From the NCBI GenBank assembly GCA_031769625.1, contig JAUIMM010000213.1, positions 2,176,501 through 2,240,500 on the forward strand: a stretch of DNA of 64,000 bases, read 5' to 3'. Of the stretch, positions 33,405 to 44,027 are shown piece after piece (position 1 is the stretch's first letter; the number at the start of each line of letters is the position of its first letter). The translations under genes were made by a program, and so were the position numbers. This stretch comes from Taudactylus pleione (taxonomy: Eukaryota; Chordata; Amphibia; Anura; Myobatrachidae). The notes under the pieces were generated by a model, which was not told where the DNA came from, searched no databases, and saw nothing but the letters and a program-made list of their open reading frames with translations.

Positions 33405-34130
33405 ATAAAGGAGCCTTCATCAAGGCATTCCAGAGATACCGCCATAACACAGGAGCTCCACACAGTCTGCCTCACAGGTAAGAGCTCTGCCGGCAGCGTA
33501 AAGAGAACAGAGGCCCGATGCACTCCACTCGGCAACCCAGAGCCTGCAACACCACCATTCTGGAATTACAAAACAGGTGGCCCACACCCCCGTTCTCCAT
33601 TGATTGCAATACAAGCTGTGCATCACCAAGACAAGCACAAAACAGTGACTTAGCAATGGCAATGTAATTATTTGAACTGCTGGCACTAAAAGCTGCAATT
33701 GCTGGTTTATTGGCAAAACAGGAGCAAAGATAATCGATTTCACTGCTAATAGGAACAACATTTACTGGTGGTTTCTGAAATATTGGAACATATAGTAATT
33801 TAAAAGGGCAGACTATATGGGCAAAGTGGGTTTAATTTGCAGTCAAATTCTATGTTTCTAATTTCTAGAATTGTCCTCCAAGGATTAATTATAGATGTTA
33901 CATGTACTCTGCTATTAAGATGCAATTTTGTTTTGATCCTCAATTTAATGTTTTTTTTTTTAATGTATTAACCTGCTATGAGATATACTGGTTAACTTAT
34001 AACCTTTTTAACATAATAATAGACATATTTTGAGATTTGCTATTTTCACATTTTAACATATTATTTTATTGTTTATTTCAAACACAATAAGTTTATTGCA
34101 AGACATACACATTTACATATCAGTATTATT
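33405..34130 (-). repeat. Interspersed repeat, arm B of an inverted pair
   Basis: Reverse-complement partner of 30840-31700 (see that entry). It lacks the extra 180 bp and so shows the pre-insertion arrangement (attacattgcc followed directly by the cactgttttgt-side sequence). Confidence 0.8.
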
Positions 34131-34131
34131 A

Positions 34132-34243
34132 AAGTGAGAGCTTATAGAAGCTTATAGAAGATAATAGCTAGAATCTTATTGGTTGCTATGGGCAACATCT
34201 CCACTTCTAAAAGCTCTCACTTTAGTAAATTTACCCCTAGGTA
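34132..34243. mobile_element. Short MITE (GCAACATCTCCACTT family)
   Basis: The segment aaagtgagagctt...aagctctcacttt is an inverted repeat around ggttgctatgggcaacatctcc. The same middle motif occurs inverted at 50737-50834 (ggagatgttgcccatagcaac). Confidence 0.75.
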
Positions 34244-34363
34244 TAGATTTACCATTGTATTTTATAGGAGATTAGGAAAGACATCCCAGTGCCCAGGGCA
34301 GCAACAGAAACAACCCTATCACACATAGATACACTCTAGGTGAGGGACCACAGTGCACCCTAT

Positions 34364-34872
34364 CCTTAATTTGGCGGTCGCCTATCTGCGACTTTAAACA
34401 AATGACATACAGTACAAAATTCTTCCTTTATGGACATACAGTATGTGTGGCCAAATTTGAAAGCACTGATTGGTGTTTTCTTAGACATAACCATCGGGCG
34501 TACCATCAAAATTGCACCAGCCCTATGGCAGGTGCAGTTTCTCCATCTGACCACGGCCTCATATGCCAGTGGCAGTACGTCTGTGAACTCAGTTGCTTGC
34601 ACTAAGACACATGCAACACTTGCATAATATGCCCACTGACCCATGTTTGCGTGCACTACTGACCACCTCCCAGTCACCACCCAAGAACGCCCATCACATT
34701 TCTGCCACCTTTCTGATACCGTCTGAATCAATCACAACAGCACCTTTGTGAATACACTCAGGGTAACGTATGCGCCATAGGATTTTTGAGAACTTTTTGC
34801 GCATACGTAGTTCCAAATAATTACTCAACTACATGCACATCAGCATTGTGTGTGGCTCTGAATCAGGCCCAT
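34364..34872. mobile_element. Harbinger-like MITE, diverged copy in inverted orientation
   Basis: The right end tggctctgaatcaggccc is a typical terminus. The interior ggtgcagtttctccatctga and cggcctcatatgcc match, in reverse complement, the interior of 35007-35522. The left end is eroded, so 34364 is approximate. Confidence 0.6.
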
Positions 34873-35006
34873 ATTGTTCAAATGTGATTTTTTTTTTTTA
34901 TATATGTAAATGATATTTGATGATAATTTTATAAGAGAAATAACATCTTTTTGAATTACTTATATTTCATGAGTTATAAGTTGCCTCAGATGACATGTCA
35001 CGTTAT

Positions 35007-35522
35007 GGGCCTGAGTAAGAGCCGCATACAATGTCAATGTTGACAGAATTGAGCATCTATTTTCTACTGCGAGTGCGAGATAAACCCTAAAGACTCTGGC
35101 GCATGCGTTACACAGAGTGTACACATAAAGGCGCTGTTGCGATTGAGATACAAGGTATCAAGATGTCTTGGAAAACCGCAATTCCTAGTCAGTGACTGGT
35201 AGGTGACTAAACTGATGGTCCGAGTTATGGCGTGTTATGGGAGTGTCGCTAAAGTGTTTGTGTACTCAGGCGCTCAATCATTCACTTTGGAAGCCATAAT
35301 CAGATGGAAAATGTGCAACTGCCATTGGGCTGATGCAGGGTTCGATGGTGTGGCTTATGGCGATATTACAACATGCACGGACACTGACAGTGGACTTTTC
35401 AGTCGATGCACATTCATACGCACAGATGTACACCAGGGTAGGGTTTTGTAGCTGCATTCGCATAAAGTCACAGATGGACGACGCCCCAAAAGGCATGTCC
35501 ACTTCCACCTTTGAATTAGCCC
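35007..35522. mobile_element. Harbinger-like MITE with TAT duplication
   Basis: The element begins gggcctgagtaagagcc and ends ctttgaattagccc, with TAT on both sides (35004-35006, 35523-35525). The interior contains ccataatcagatggaaaatgtgcaactgcca, shared in inverted form with 34364-34872. Confidence 0.8.
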
Positions 35523-35589
35523 TATGTGTCCCAAGACAGTAATGAGGTTTGGTGCAACCAATCATTGCAAAGAAAGTTGAGTTACTTTT

Positions 35590-35740
35590 TTAAGTATTGG
35601 AGTATTATTTATTTTATTTATAACATTTATATAGTGCCAGCATATTCTGCTACCCTCCTCTTTTGGGAACAATACAATAGAAAAATACTGTAATAATAGA
35701 CAGGAAAGAGCATCCTGCTCACAAGTTATGATCTATAAAG
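35590..35740. repeat. Possible LINE/SINE 3' tail fragment
   Basis: The phrase ttatatagtgccagcatatt resembles the 3' tail shared by many vertebrate L2-like LINEs and SINEs. Only a short piece is present. Confidence 0.35.
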
Positions 35741-35754
35741 AAATGTAATGTGCA

Positions 35755-36635
35755 CAGGGGCGTATCTACCCACTGGCCAGGATGGCACTCGCCAGGGGCG
35801 CCAGCGGCAGCTGTGTGTTTGTAATAGCAGCCAGCTAATGAGAGTCAGACAGACTTTCATTTGCTGCTGCATCATCCGCGGAGGGAGCCGGCTGGAGCTC
35901 ACTAATGAGCTCTGTGTGCCGGCTCCCCCCGCAGCATGTGATGGGAGAGACGTCATACTTCATGACGTCTCTCCCATGCAGGAGAAGAGCTGCCGGGACT
36001 CAGAGCAGACAGCGGCAGTCACGTCTGGAGCGGGGATCAGGTCAGTTGATTTTTTTTTTTGTTCTTTGTGTGTTTGTTTGTGTGTGTAAGCCTGGCACTA
36101 CAGGGGGGCACTGAAATAGGGGGTGGCAGCTACTGGGGGCACTTTATGGGGGGTGCCCTTTACTGGGGGGCACTATATAGGAGTGGCCACTACTGGGGGC
36201 AATTTATGGGGGTGGCCACTACTGGGAGCACTGTATAGGGGTGGTCACTACTGGGGGCAATTTATGGGGGTGGCCACTTACTGGGAGCACTGTATAGGGG
36301 TGGCCACTACTGGGGGAAATTTAGGGGGTGGATGGCCACTGTATAGGGGTGGCCAATACTGGAGGCAATTAGGGGTGTGGCCACTACTGTATAGAGGGGG
36401 ACTACTACTGGCGGGCACTGTATGGGGGGACTCCTACTGGGGGCACTGTATAGGGGGGGCTACTACTGGGGGCACTGTATAGGGGGGCCTACTACTGGGG
36501 ACACTGTATAGGGGGGGCTACTACTGGGGGAAATGCAGCATAGGGGGAATATTACTGGGGGCACTGCATAAGGGGGGGTGGGGGGCGCCAGTCCATTACT
36601 TGCCAGGGGCGCTTGGATCACTAGATACACCCCTG
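35755..36635. mobile_element. hAT-type MITE (CAGGGGYGTATCTA family), copy 1
   Basis: Exact 8-bp duplication aatgtgca (35747-35754, 36636-36643). The ends are caggggcgtatcta and (reverse complement of right) caggggtgtatcta. The interior has a promoter-distal part (gagagacgtcatac..., 35945) and about 30-bp G-rich tandem units of 'gggggtggccactactgggggca' type from 36120 to 36560. The 119-aa frame at 36123-36482 translates those units and is not a gene. The second copy is at 52279-53184. Confidence 0.95.
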
Positions 36636-37301
36636 AATGTGCATAGTCAGAAATATGAGTATATATTAGGGGTGTGCACCGGCCACTTTTCGTGTTTTGT
36701 GTTTTGGTTTTGGATCTGGATCTTTCTTCGTGTTTTGGATCTGGATTGGTTTTGAAAAAACCACCCTTCCGTGTTTTGGGTTCTGGGTTTTGTGTTTTGG
36801 ATCTGTATTTTTTGAAAAAAAAGCATAAAAACAGCTAAAATCACAGAATTTGTAGGTTTTTCTGCTCCTATGCTATTATTAACCTCAATAACCTTAATTT
36901 CCACTCATTTCCAGTCTATTCTGAACACCTCACACCTCACAATAGTGTTTTTATGTCCAAAAGGTTGCACCGAGGTAGCTGGATGACTATGCTAAGCGAC
37001 ACGAGTGGGCGGCACAAACACGTGACCCATCTAGGCGTGATACTGCAGTGGCAGACAGGATGGCAGTTTGAAAAACTAGGCCCCAAACTGTACATAATGC
37101 AAAGAAAAAAAAGAGGTGCAAGATGGAATTGTCCTTGGGTCCTCCCACCCACCCTTATGTTGTATAAACAGGACATGCACACTTTAACAAACCAATCATT
37201 TCAGCGCCAGGGTCTGCCACACAACTGCGGCTGAAATGATTGGTTCGTTTGGGCCCCCACAAAACAAGCTGGCAATTAATCTGTTCCTGCACAAACTGGC
37301 T

Positions 37302-38039
37302 CTACGGAGGCAAGATGTCATCCTCATCCTCCTCATCCACCGATTCCTCACCCTCTTCAGTGTGTACATCCTCATCCTCACAGAGTATTAACTCGTCCCC
37401 ACTGGAATCCACCACCACAGGTCCCTCTGTACGTTCTGGAGGCTGGTCTCCCTGGAAGAGCTGATAATTCATTTTGATGAACATCATCTTCTCCACATTC
37501 TGTGGAAGCAACCTCCTACGCCTTTCGCTGACAAGGTTCCCGGCTGCACTAAACACTCTTTCGGAGTACACACTGGAGGGGGGGCAACTCAGGTAAAATA
37601 GAGCCAGTTTGTACAGGGGCCTCCAAATTGCCTCTTTTTCCTGCCAGTACAGGTATGGACTGTCTGACATGCCTACTTGGATGCTGTAATCCTCCTCAAT
37701 TCTGTCAATGGTGACAGTATCATATGCAGTGACAGTAGACATGTCAGAAATTGTTGCCAGGTCCTTCAGTCCGGACCAGATGTCCAAACTTGGTCCTGCC
37801 TGCCCTGCATCACCGCCAGCGGGTTGCTTAGGATACCTAAGTTTTTTCCTGGCAGCCCCAGTTGCGGGAGAAAATGAAGAAGTAGCTGTTGACGTGTCAC
37901 GTTCCGCTTCAGCTGACAGTTTGTTCACCAGCAGGGCTTTGCACCTCTGCAGGCTTGTGTCGGCCGGAAAGAGAGACACCACATAGGCTTTAAACCTAGG
38001 ATCGAGCACGGTGGCCAAAATGTAGTGGTCTGATTTCAA
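37302..38039 (-). CDS. hAT transposase, C-terminal part (interrupted gene)
   Basis: A 245-codon frame continues the transposase whose N-terminal part lies at 39486-41861. It starts with the conserved hAT phrase HYILATVLDPRFK (residues 5-17) and has a low-complexity linker (45-75). It then carries the C-terminal hAT dimerisation region: YWQEKEAIWRPLYKLALFYL at 131-150, then SERVFSAAGNLVSERRRRL at 159-177. Dimerisation is needed for activity, and the catalytic Glu is expected in or near this part. The tail is acidic. The frame has no own start: the first codon is TTG inside the gene, so it is only a fragment created by the insertion at 38041-39540. Confidence 0.9.
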   Translation of the reverse strand: MKSDHYILATVLDPRFKAYVVSLFPADTSLQRCKALLVNKLSAEAERDTSTATSSFSPATGAARKKLRYPKQPAGGDAGQAGPSLDIWSGLKDLATISDMSTVTAYDTVTIDRIEEDYSIQVGMSDSPYLYWQEKEAIWRPLYKLALFYLSCPPSSVYSERVFSAAGNLVSERRRRLLPQNVEKMMFIKMNYQLFQGDQPPERTEGPVVVDSSGDELILCEDEDVHTEEGEESVDEEDEDDILPP

Positions 38040-38040
38040 C

Positions 38041-39540
38041 AGATTGATACAATTTCAAATAGAGTTTCCTGTTGCACTAGATACCATATATGCCTATATA
38101 AATTGATATCATAAACCCCACATATATCACTATCTCTCGTTTGGAAAACGTGGGGGTGCTACCACGGACAACGTATATAACCACAGAATAATACAAAAAA
38201 GAAGAAGGAAATGTCCATTGCGGTGCACTAATCAAACAACATAACATAAAACATAACTTTTATTAATTAATGAATAATATAAGGACTAAAAAGCGAAATA
38301 TTAAAAAGGGAATAGTGATATGTGTGTTATGAATGAGTGTATTAATAAAAAAGCGTGCGCTCCTTTTACACTATGTATCCTGATGTTGGTATTATTAGAC
38401 TGGTTAGCAAGTGTAATCCAGGGTAGGTAAAAACCTTATCCTCTTCTTACTAGGATCCATATATGGGAATATTATATAATCTATATCATGTAGGTTAATA
38501 TTGGCGTGACATGTGGGATCTAGTTCCCTAGCAGATATTAGTTGAATTATCTACATTCCAATAAGGACTAAATTGTTCCCTTTATAGCAAGTAATATAAT
38601 ACTGTCCTTTTAATATCACAGCCTACGCTACCTGAATTGTATCATCAATTGGAGCATGTAAGGATTGCCATTTCACTGTTTTAAATGATGATAAGTGCAG
38701 AATAACTCTCTTATTGGTGTTTGTTCATAGATTATCACCCAATTCTAATAGAGTTCGTAAAACTTCCACTATTATAATATTACACACAAATATGGTGTTT
38801 TTACTTCTGATATTAACACTTAATTATCTCTGCACATTGGTGATGTGATTCTTCTCACTATCTTCCATTCTTATAGTGATAGGCTTCCATGCTTATATCC
38901 TCAATATTCAGCCACATTTAGTATCTTGGCTCTCAAAATAGATATATATATATCACCCACATAAATGTATTCAACTTTATTCAGTGTATTTTCATCATAC
39001 AAATTTTCATCAATCTATATGCAAGTGTTGCTGGGAATTACTTTATGCAGATAGTGCATGTCTGTGATTCACACTATTGTGCTGTGTTCACATATCTCTC
39101 TGTCTAAGGAGCTTTGGATTGGATATGTGAAACTTGGAAGGGTATTTAAGACACTTCCGGTAAGCAGCTCGGCTTACCTTGATAAAGCTACCTAGCGAAA
39201 CGCCGCGTCGGTCAGCGGCGCTCCTTATACCACTATGTCTAATTAAGATACCATGTTAGTAAATGCTGCAAGATAAATAATGTATGTTTAACTGAAATAT
39301 GTATGTACAAACGGCAGCGCTACCTGCATGAGACTGTCTGTTAGCTAAGGGCTGTACACACTATTGAATAGCAAGTGGGCATGACTGGAATCTGTTGAAA
39401 TCAGAGGCATGAAAAAATGAAAAACATGCCTATATAATGGAATACTCTGATTACTGAGGACACATTGGTTTGGTGCGGTGATGAGTCACAGAGGGAACCC
39501 CCGGACATACCAGAGAAATATGTGAACACAGCACAATAGT
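38041..39540. mobile_element. Complex insertion inside the hAT transposase gene
   Basis: About 1.5 kb of AT-rich non-coding DNA separates the two halves of the transposase. A segment near 39115-39225 (ggtatttaagacacttccgg, then gataaagctacctagcgaaacg) resembles the promoter-like part of amphibian DNA transposons. Two inverted repeats are visible. The sequence tctgatttcaacagatt at 38030-38046 pairs with aatctgttgaaatcaga at 39389-39405. The sequence cactattgtgctgtgttcacata at 39071-39093 pairs with 39518-39540. The exact ends and target duplication are unresolved. Confidence 0.6.
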
Positions 39541-41861
39541 GCTTCATCCACAAGTCCCACATGCCGAGCGGAATCGCTCCGTCTTAGCTCCTCCTTCACT
39601 TTCTCCAGCTGCTTCTGCAAAAGCCTGATGAGGGGAATGACCTGACTCAAGCTGGCAGTGTCTGAACTGACTTCACGTGTGGCAAGTTCGAAGGGCTGGA
39701 GAACCTTGCACAACACGGAACTCATTCTCCACTGCGCTTGAGTCAGGTGCATACCCCCTCCTTTGCCTATGTCATAGGTGGATGTATAGGCTTGTATGGC
39801 CTTTTGCTGCTCCTCCATCCTCTGAAGCATATAGAGGGTTGAGTTGCACCGCGTCACAACCTCTTGCTTCAGGTGATGGCGGGGCAGGTTCAAGAGTGTT
39901 TGCTGGCGCTCCAGTCTTCGGCACGCAGTCGCTGAATGGCGAAAGTGGCCAGAAATTTTTCGGGCCACCCAAATCGTCTCCTGCACGCCCCTGTCGCTTT
40001 TCAGAAAATTCTGCACCACCAAGTTTATTGTGTGAGCAAAACATGGGACGTGCTGGAATTTGCCCAGATGTAATGCCCGCACAATATTGGTGGCGTTGTC
40101 AGATATCACAAATCCCCAGGAGAGTCTAAGTGGGGTAAGCCACTGGGCGATGATTTCCCTCAGTTTCTCTAAGAGGTTGTCGGCGGTGTGCCTCTTACTG
40201 AAACCGGTGATACACAGCATAGCCTGCCTTGGAACGAGCTGGCGTTTCTGAGATGCTGCTACTGGTGACGCTGCTGCTGTTGCTGCGTAAGGTGATACAT
40301 CTACCCAGTGGGCTGTCACAGTCATATAGTCCTTAGTCTGCCCTGTTCCACTTGTCCACATGTCCGTGGTTAAGTGGACATTGTGTACAACGGCATTTTT
40401 CAGGACACTGAGGACACTTTTTCTGACGTTTCTGTACAGTCTCGGTATCGCCTGCCTAGTGAAGTGGAATCTAGACGGGATTTGGAACCGGGGACACACT
40501 ACCTCCATCAATTGTCTAAATCCCACTGCACTAATGGCGGATACCGGACGCACGTCTAACACCAACATAGCAGTCAAGGCCTCAGTTATACGTTTTGCTT
40601 CAGGATGACTGCTGTCGTACTTCATCCTCCTCGCTAAGGACTGTTGGAGGGTCAATTGTTTAGTAAAAGTAGTGGTGTTCCTACTTTCTCTCTGGGATGA
40701 TGAACGACTCCCAGCAGCAGCAACAGCGGCAGCAGTTGGTGTAGCAATGCAGGATCCTCCGGAGGAATCCCGGATAGGAGAGTCAGTCATGCCAGTGACA
40801 TGGCCTGCAGGACTACTTCCGATCCTGACTAAGGAGGAAATTGACGAGGAGGGAGTTGACGGTGTGGTTTGCAGGCGCTTGGATACAACAGGACAACGGG
40901 ATTTAGGTGTCCCTGGACTGCTTACGGTCTTAGCCAAAGTTTCTGAACTTGACAGTAACTTTTCATGAATGCGCTGCAGGTGCCGTATAAGGGAGGATGT
41001 TCCTAGGTGGTTGACGTCCCTACCCCTACTTATTTCACCTTTACATATGGTACATATGGCAAGACAGTTGTTGTCCGGATTTGGATAGAAATATTGCCAG
41101 ACCAAAAAGGTGGAATGTTTGGTCTTCTGCCCAGGCATGACCGTGATGGGCTTTTTCATCCCACGGACAACAACTGTCTCCCCCGGAGCCTGATTTAAAC
41201 AAACCACATCACCATCAGAATCCTCCTCGCCAACTTCCTCCTCAGCGCCAGCTACACCAGTATCCTCATCCTGTAGTACTTCAACAGTGACATCTTCAAT
41301 TTGCATATCAGCAAGTGGATTGTGGGTGTTCCTTTCAGCACTTGCAGGGGGCGTGCAAATGGTGGAAAGAGCCACCTCTTCCCGTCCAGTGCTGGGAAGG
41401 TCAGGCATCGCAACCACCACCACACTTGGACTCTCCTTGGGGATTTGTGATATCTTCTTAGAAAGCACAGTTCTTCGCTGTGCTTTTGCCAGCTTAACTC
41501 TTTTGATTTTTTTAGTGGGAGGAGGGCTTCCATCGTCATGTGAAGCTGAACCACTAGTCATGAACATACTAGGGATCGACCTTTGCCATTCTTTGCCACT
41601 CCTTGTCGTAAATGGCATATTGGCAAGTTTACGTTTCTCTTCACCTGATTTAAATGCTTTTTTCAAGGTCATTTTCCTGAACTTTGTCATTTGGGATTGT
41701 ATGTGCCCTCTATTATGACATTGGGCATCGGTCTTGGCTGACGACGTTGATGGCATGTTATCGTCTATGTCATGACTAGTGGCAGCAGCTTCAGCACTAG
41801 GAGGAAGTGGTTCTTGATCTTTCTCTATTTTATTTTTATCGGAGAAAGTTTGGTCCTCCAT
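39486..41861 (-). CDS. hAT transposase with BED zinc finger, N-terminal and catalytic part
   Basis: A 791-codon frame. A charged, disordered N-terminus (1-200) and an acidic patch (199-217) precede a BED zinc finger at about 250-300 (CTIC 270-273, H294, H299), which in hAT transposases binds the element's subterminal DNA. The RNase H-like catalytic core follows: Asp500 in HLTTDMW, Asp588 in SWGFVISDNA and the CxxH pair in CFAHTINLV (607-610). The start Met at 41861 gives a full N-terminus and no upstream in-frame alternative is obvious. The last 15 or so codons (after VDEALLC) are not transposase: they read into the insertion at 38041-39540, and the C-terminus lies at 37302-38039. The gene is therefore broken, though both halves remain open and otherwise well preserved. 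Confidence 0.95.
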   Translation of the reverse strand: MEDQTFSDKNKIEKDQEPLPPSAEAAATSHDIDDNMPSTSSAKTDAQCHNRGHIQSQMTKFRKMTLKKAFKSGEEKRKLANMPFTTRSGKEWQRSIPSMFMTSGSASHDDGSPPPTKKIKRVKLAKAQRRTVLSKKISQIPKESPSVVVVAMPDLPSTGREEVALSTICTPPASAERNTHNPLADMQIEDVTVEVLQDEDTGVAGAEEEVGEEDSDGDVVCLNQAPGETVVVRGMKKPITVMPGQKTKHSTFLVWQYFYPNPDNNCLAICTICKGEISRGRDVNHLGTSSLIRHLQRIHEKLLSSSETLAKTVSSPGTPKSRCPVVSKRLQTTPSTPSSSISSLVRIGSSPAGHVTGMTDSPIRDSSGGSCIATPTAAAVAAAGSRSSSQRESRNTTTFTKQLTLQQSLARRMKYDSSHPEAKRITEALTAMLVLDVRPVSAISAVGFRQLMEVVCPRFQIPSRFHFTRQAIPRLYRNVRKSVLSVLKNAVVHNVHLTTDMWTSGTGQTKDYMTVTAHWVDVSPYAATAAASPVAASQKRQLVPRQAMLCITGFSKRHTADNLLEKLREIIAQWLTPLRLSWGFVISDNATNIVRALHLGKFQHVPCFAHTINLVVQNFLKSDRGVQETIWVARKISGHFRHSATACRRLERQQTLLNLPRHHLKQEVVTRCNSTLYMLQRMEEQQKAIQAYTSTYDIGKGGGMHLTQAQWRMSSVLCKVLQPFELATREVSSDTASLSQVIPLIRLLQKQLEKVKEELRRSDSARHVGLVDEALLCCVHIFLWYVRGFPL

Positions 41862-42541
41862 TTATGTTATATCGATTTGATATATACGTGCGGCTAAACA
41901 CAGAAATTATTTTTTTATTTTTGCTGGAGAGTAGTGCACTTTGTGGGTTACACCACCCTTTAAGAAATGAGCCAGCCGGCCCTTTACTTATGGGACACAG
42001 GCGCACGCTTGGCGCTGCTCCTTTGTTGATGCACGTGCGGCTACTGCGCACACAATTCACAAACACAGAAAATATATATTTTTTTGGTTTGGAGTGTACT
42101 TTGGGGGTTACAGCACCCTTTAACGGTCAAGCCAGCCGGCCCTTTACTTATGACACAGGCGCACGCTTGGCACTACTTTGTTGATGCACGTGCGGCTACT
42201 ACTGCGCACACAATTCACAAACACAGAAAATATATATTTTTTTGGTTTGGAGTGTACTTTGGGGGTTACAGCACCCTTTAACGGTCAAGCCAGCCGGCCC
42301 TTTACTTATGACACAGGCGCACGCTTGGCACTACTTTGTTGATGCACGTGCGGCTACTGCGCACACAATTCACAAACACAGAAAATATTTTTTGGGGGGG
42401 GTTTGGAGTGTACTTTGGGGGTTACAGCACCCTTTAACGGTCAAGCCAGCCGGCCCTTTACTTATGACACAGCGCACGCTTGGCACTACTTTGTTGATGC
42501 ACGTGCGGCTACTGCGCACACAATTCACAAACACAGAAAAT

Positions 42542-42727
42542 ATGAGATATGGTAAGAACTTACCCTTGTTATCTCTATTTCTACGAAGTCCATAGGGTTC
42601 CACAGGATACCTTGGGTATAGGTGTGACGTCAGTCGCAGGGCACCAAAGAGTTAAGCTTTCAGCCTCCCAGGATGCACTAGGTCCCCCTCCTATACCCCG
42701 CCCCCGGGCCAAGGCACCTCAGTTAGT
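42542..42727. repeat. DIRS left (3') terminal inverted repeat
   Basis: It begins atgagatatggtaagaactt. From about 42603 inward (accttgggtataggtgtgac, then cctcccaggatgcactaggt) it is the reverse complement of the right terminal repeat. The outermost 60 bp differ from the right end, as is typical of DIRS1 elements. Confidence 0.95.
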
Positions 42728-42873
42728 TACCAAGCCATAGGCCGGAGGAGGAGAAGGAAGAGAGAGAACAAAGATCTGGACACATACAAGAATCACATTC
42801 TCACCAGAGGGAGACGGAAAACCGGTGACCAGAGCAAAGCCCATCTGCAGCACAGGTGCGACAGGGCGGGAGT

Positions 42874-42983
42874 CCTGTGGAACCCTATGGACTTCGTAGA
42901 AATAGAGATAACAAGGGTAAGTTCTTACCATATCTCATATTTTCTACTTCAGGGTCCATAGGGTATCCACAGGATACCTTGGG
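42874..42983. repeat. DIRS internal complementary region
   Basis: The first 65 bp (to ttaccatatctcat at 42938) are the reverse complement of the extreme left end (42542-42606). The next 45 bp (from attttctacttcagg at 42939) are the reverse complement of the extreme right end (48443-48487). The two are joined exactly at the element's termini, so this region is a template for the circle junction. Confidence 0.96.
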
Positions 42984-43004
42984 GATGTCCCAAAGCAGTA
43001 TCCT

Positions 43005-44027
43005 TTAAGGGTGGGGACGCTCCTGTGCAGAAAGGAGAATCCGCCGCCCGAAGGAAGCATCCTGAGAGGCGAAGGTGTCAAACCTGTAATACCTCACGAA
43101 GGTATGGACAGAAGACCACGTAGCAGCCTTGCAGATCTGAACTGCCGAGGCACCACGTCGAGCTGCCCACGAACGACCCACAGACCTAGTGGAATGAGCC
43201 TTCAGAGAAGGAGGGACCGGTAGGCCTTCATGAAGATAAGCTTCAGAAATAGCCATACGGATCCAGGCTGCCAAAGTTTGCTTTGAAGCAGGCCAACCCT
43301 TTTTACGGAAGCCAAAGAGGACAAACAAAGCGTCCGACTTCCTAAACGAAGAAGTGCGGTCAACATAAGTCCTTAAGGCCCGCACAACATCCAAAGAGGC
43401 CTCACCCACGGAAAGACCTGGTGAGTTAAAGGCCGGAACAACTATTTCCTCGTAAATATGAAACTGGGAAACAACTTTGGGAAGAAACTCGGGCCGAGTG
43501 CGGAGCACTGCCCTGTTCCCATAAAAAACCAAGAAAGGGGGTCTACAAGAAAGAGCCCCTAACTCAGAAACACGTCTGGCCGAAGCAATGGCCAGAAGGA
43601 AAACAGTCTTAGCTGTTAGCCATTTAAGATCCACTGAGCCCAGTGGTTCAAACGGCGGTCCTTGGAGAGCCCTCAGGACCACAGCCAAATCCCAAGGCGC
43701 TACAGGTGGAACAAAGGGCGGCTGAATGCGGAGAACACCCTGCATAAAGGTGCGCACATCCGGGATTGTAGCAATCCTACGGTGAAACCAGACAGATAGG
43801 GCCGAAACCTGTACCTTCAAAGAAGCAAGGCGAAGCCCATGATCTAGTCCCGCTTGCAGGAAGGCGAGAATCCGAGACAGACGAAACTCCCGCGGTGCAT
43901 AACCTCTCGGTCGACACCACTGAAAGAACGTATGCCACACGCGATGGTATATCCTTGCGGAAGACGGTTTCCGAGCTCGTAACATGGTACGCACCACAGA
44001 GCTGGAAAACCCCCGGGACCTCAGCAT
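43005..44027 (-). CDS. DIRS tyrosine recombinase
   Basis: A 340-residue frame (from ATG at 44025-44027) encoding the integrating enzyme. It has an N-terminal SAM-like core-binding region (about 20-105; ARIYHRVWHTFFQWC at 24-38) and a catalytic domain with the expected residues: Arg152 (ASARRVSEL), His278 and Arg281 (AHSTRS) and Tyr313 or Tyr314 (FVRYYRFD), with Trp304 nearby. The reading frame stays open upstream to 45920, but that part only overlaps the RT frame and is not protein-like. The Met chosen here starts at the conserved domain and overlaps the RT stop (ATGCTGA). The frame ends just before the internal complementary region. Confidence 0.92.
   Translation of the reverse strand: MLRSRGFSSSVVRTMLRARKPSSARIYHRVWHTFFQWCRPRGYAPREFRLSRILAFLQAGLDHGLRLASLKVQVSALSVWFHRRIATIPDVRTFMQGVLRIQPPFVPPVAPWDLAVVLRALQGPPFEPLGSVDLKWLTAKTVFLLAIASARRVSELGALSCRPPFLVFYGNRAVLRTRPEFLPKVVSQFHIYEEIVVPAFNSPGLSVGEASLDVVRALRTYVDRTSSFRKSDALFVLFGFRKKGWPASKQTLAAWIRMAISEAYLHEGLPVPPSLKAHSTRSVGRSWAARRGASAVQICKAATWSSVHTFVRYYRFDTFASQDASFGRRILLSAQERPHP

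Noticed and set aside
36123..36482. 119-codon glycine/tryptophan-rich frame
   Set aside because: It translates G-rich tandem units of a hAT-type MITE, and a similar frame appears at the same place in the second copy.
42242..42595. Repeated short frames (MVWSVLWGLQHPLTVK type) across 42084-48974
   Set aside because: The same peptide arises from each unit of the hAT leader array; it is a by-product of the repeat.
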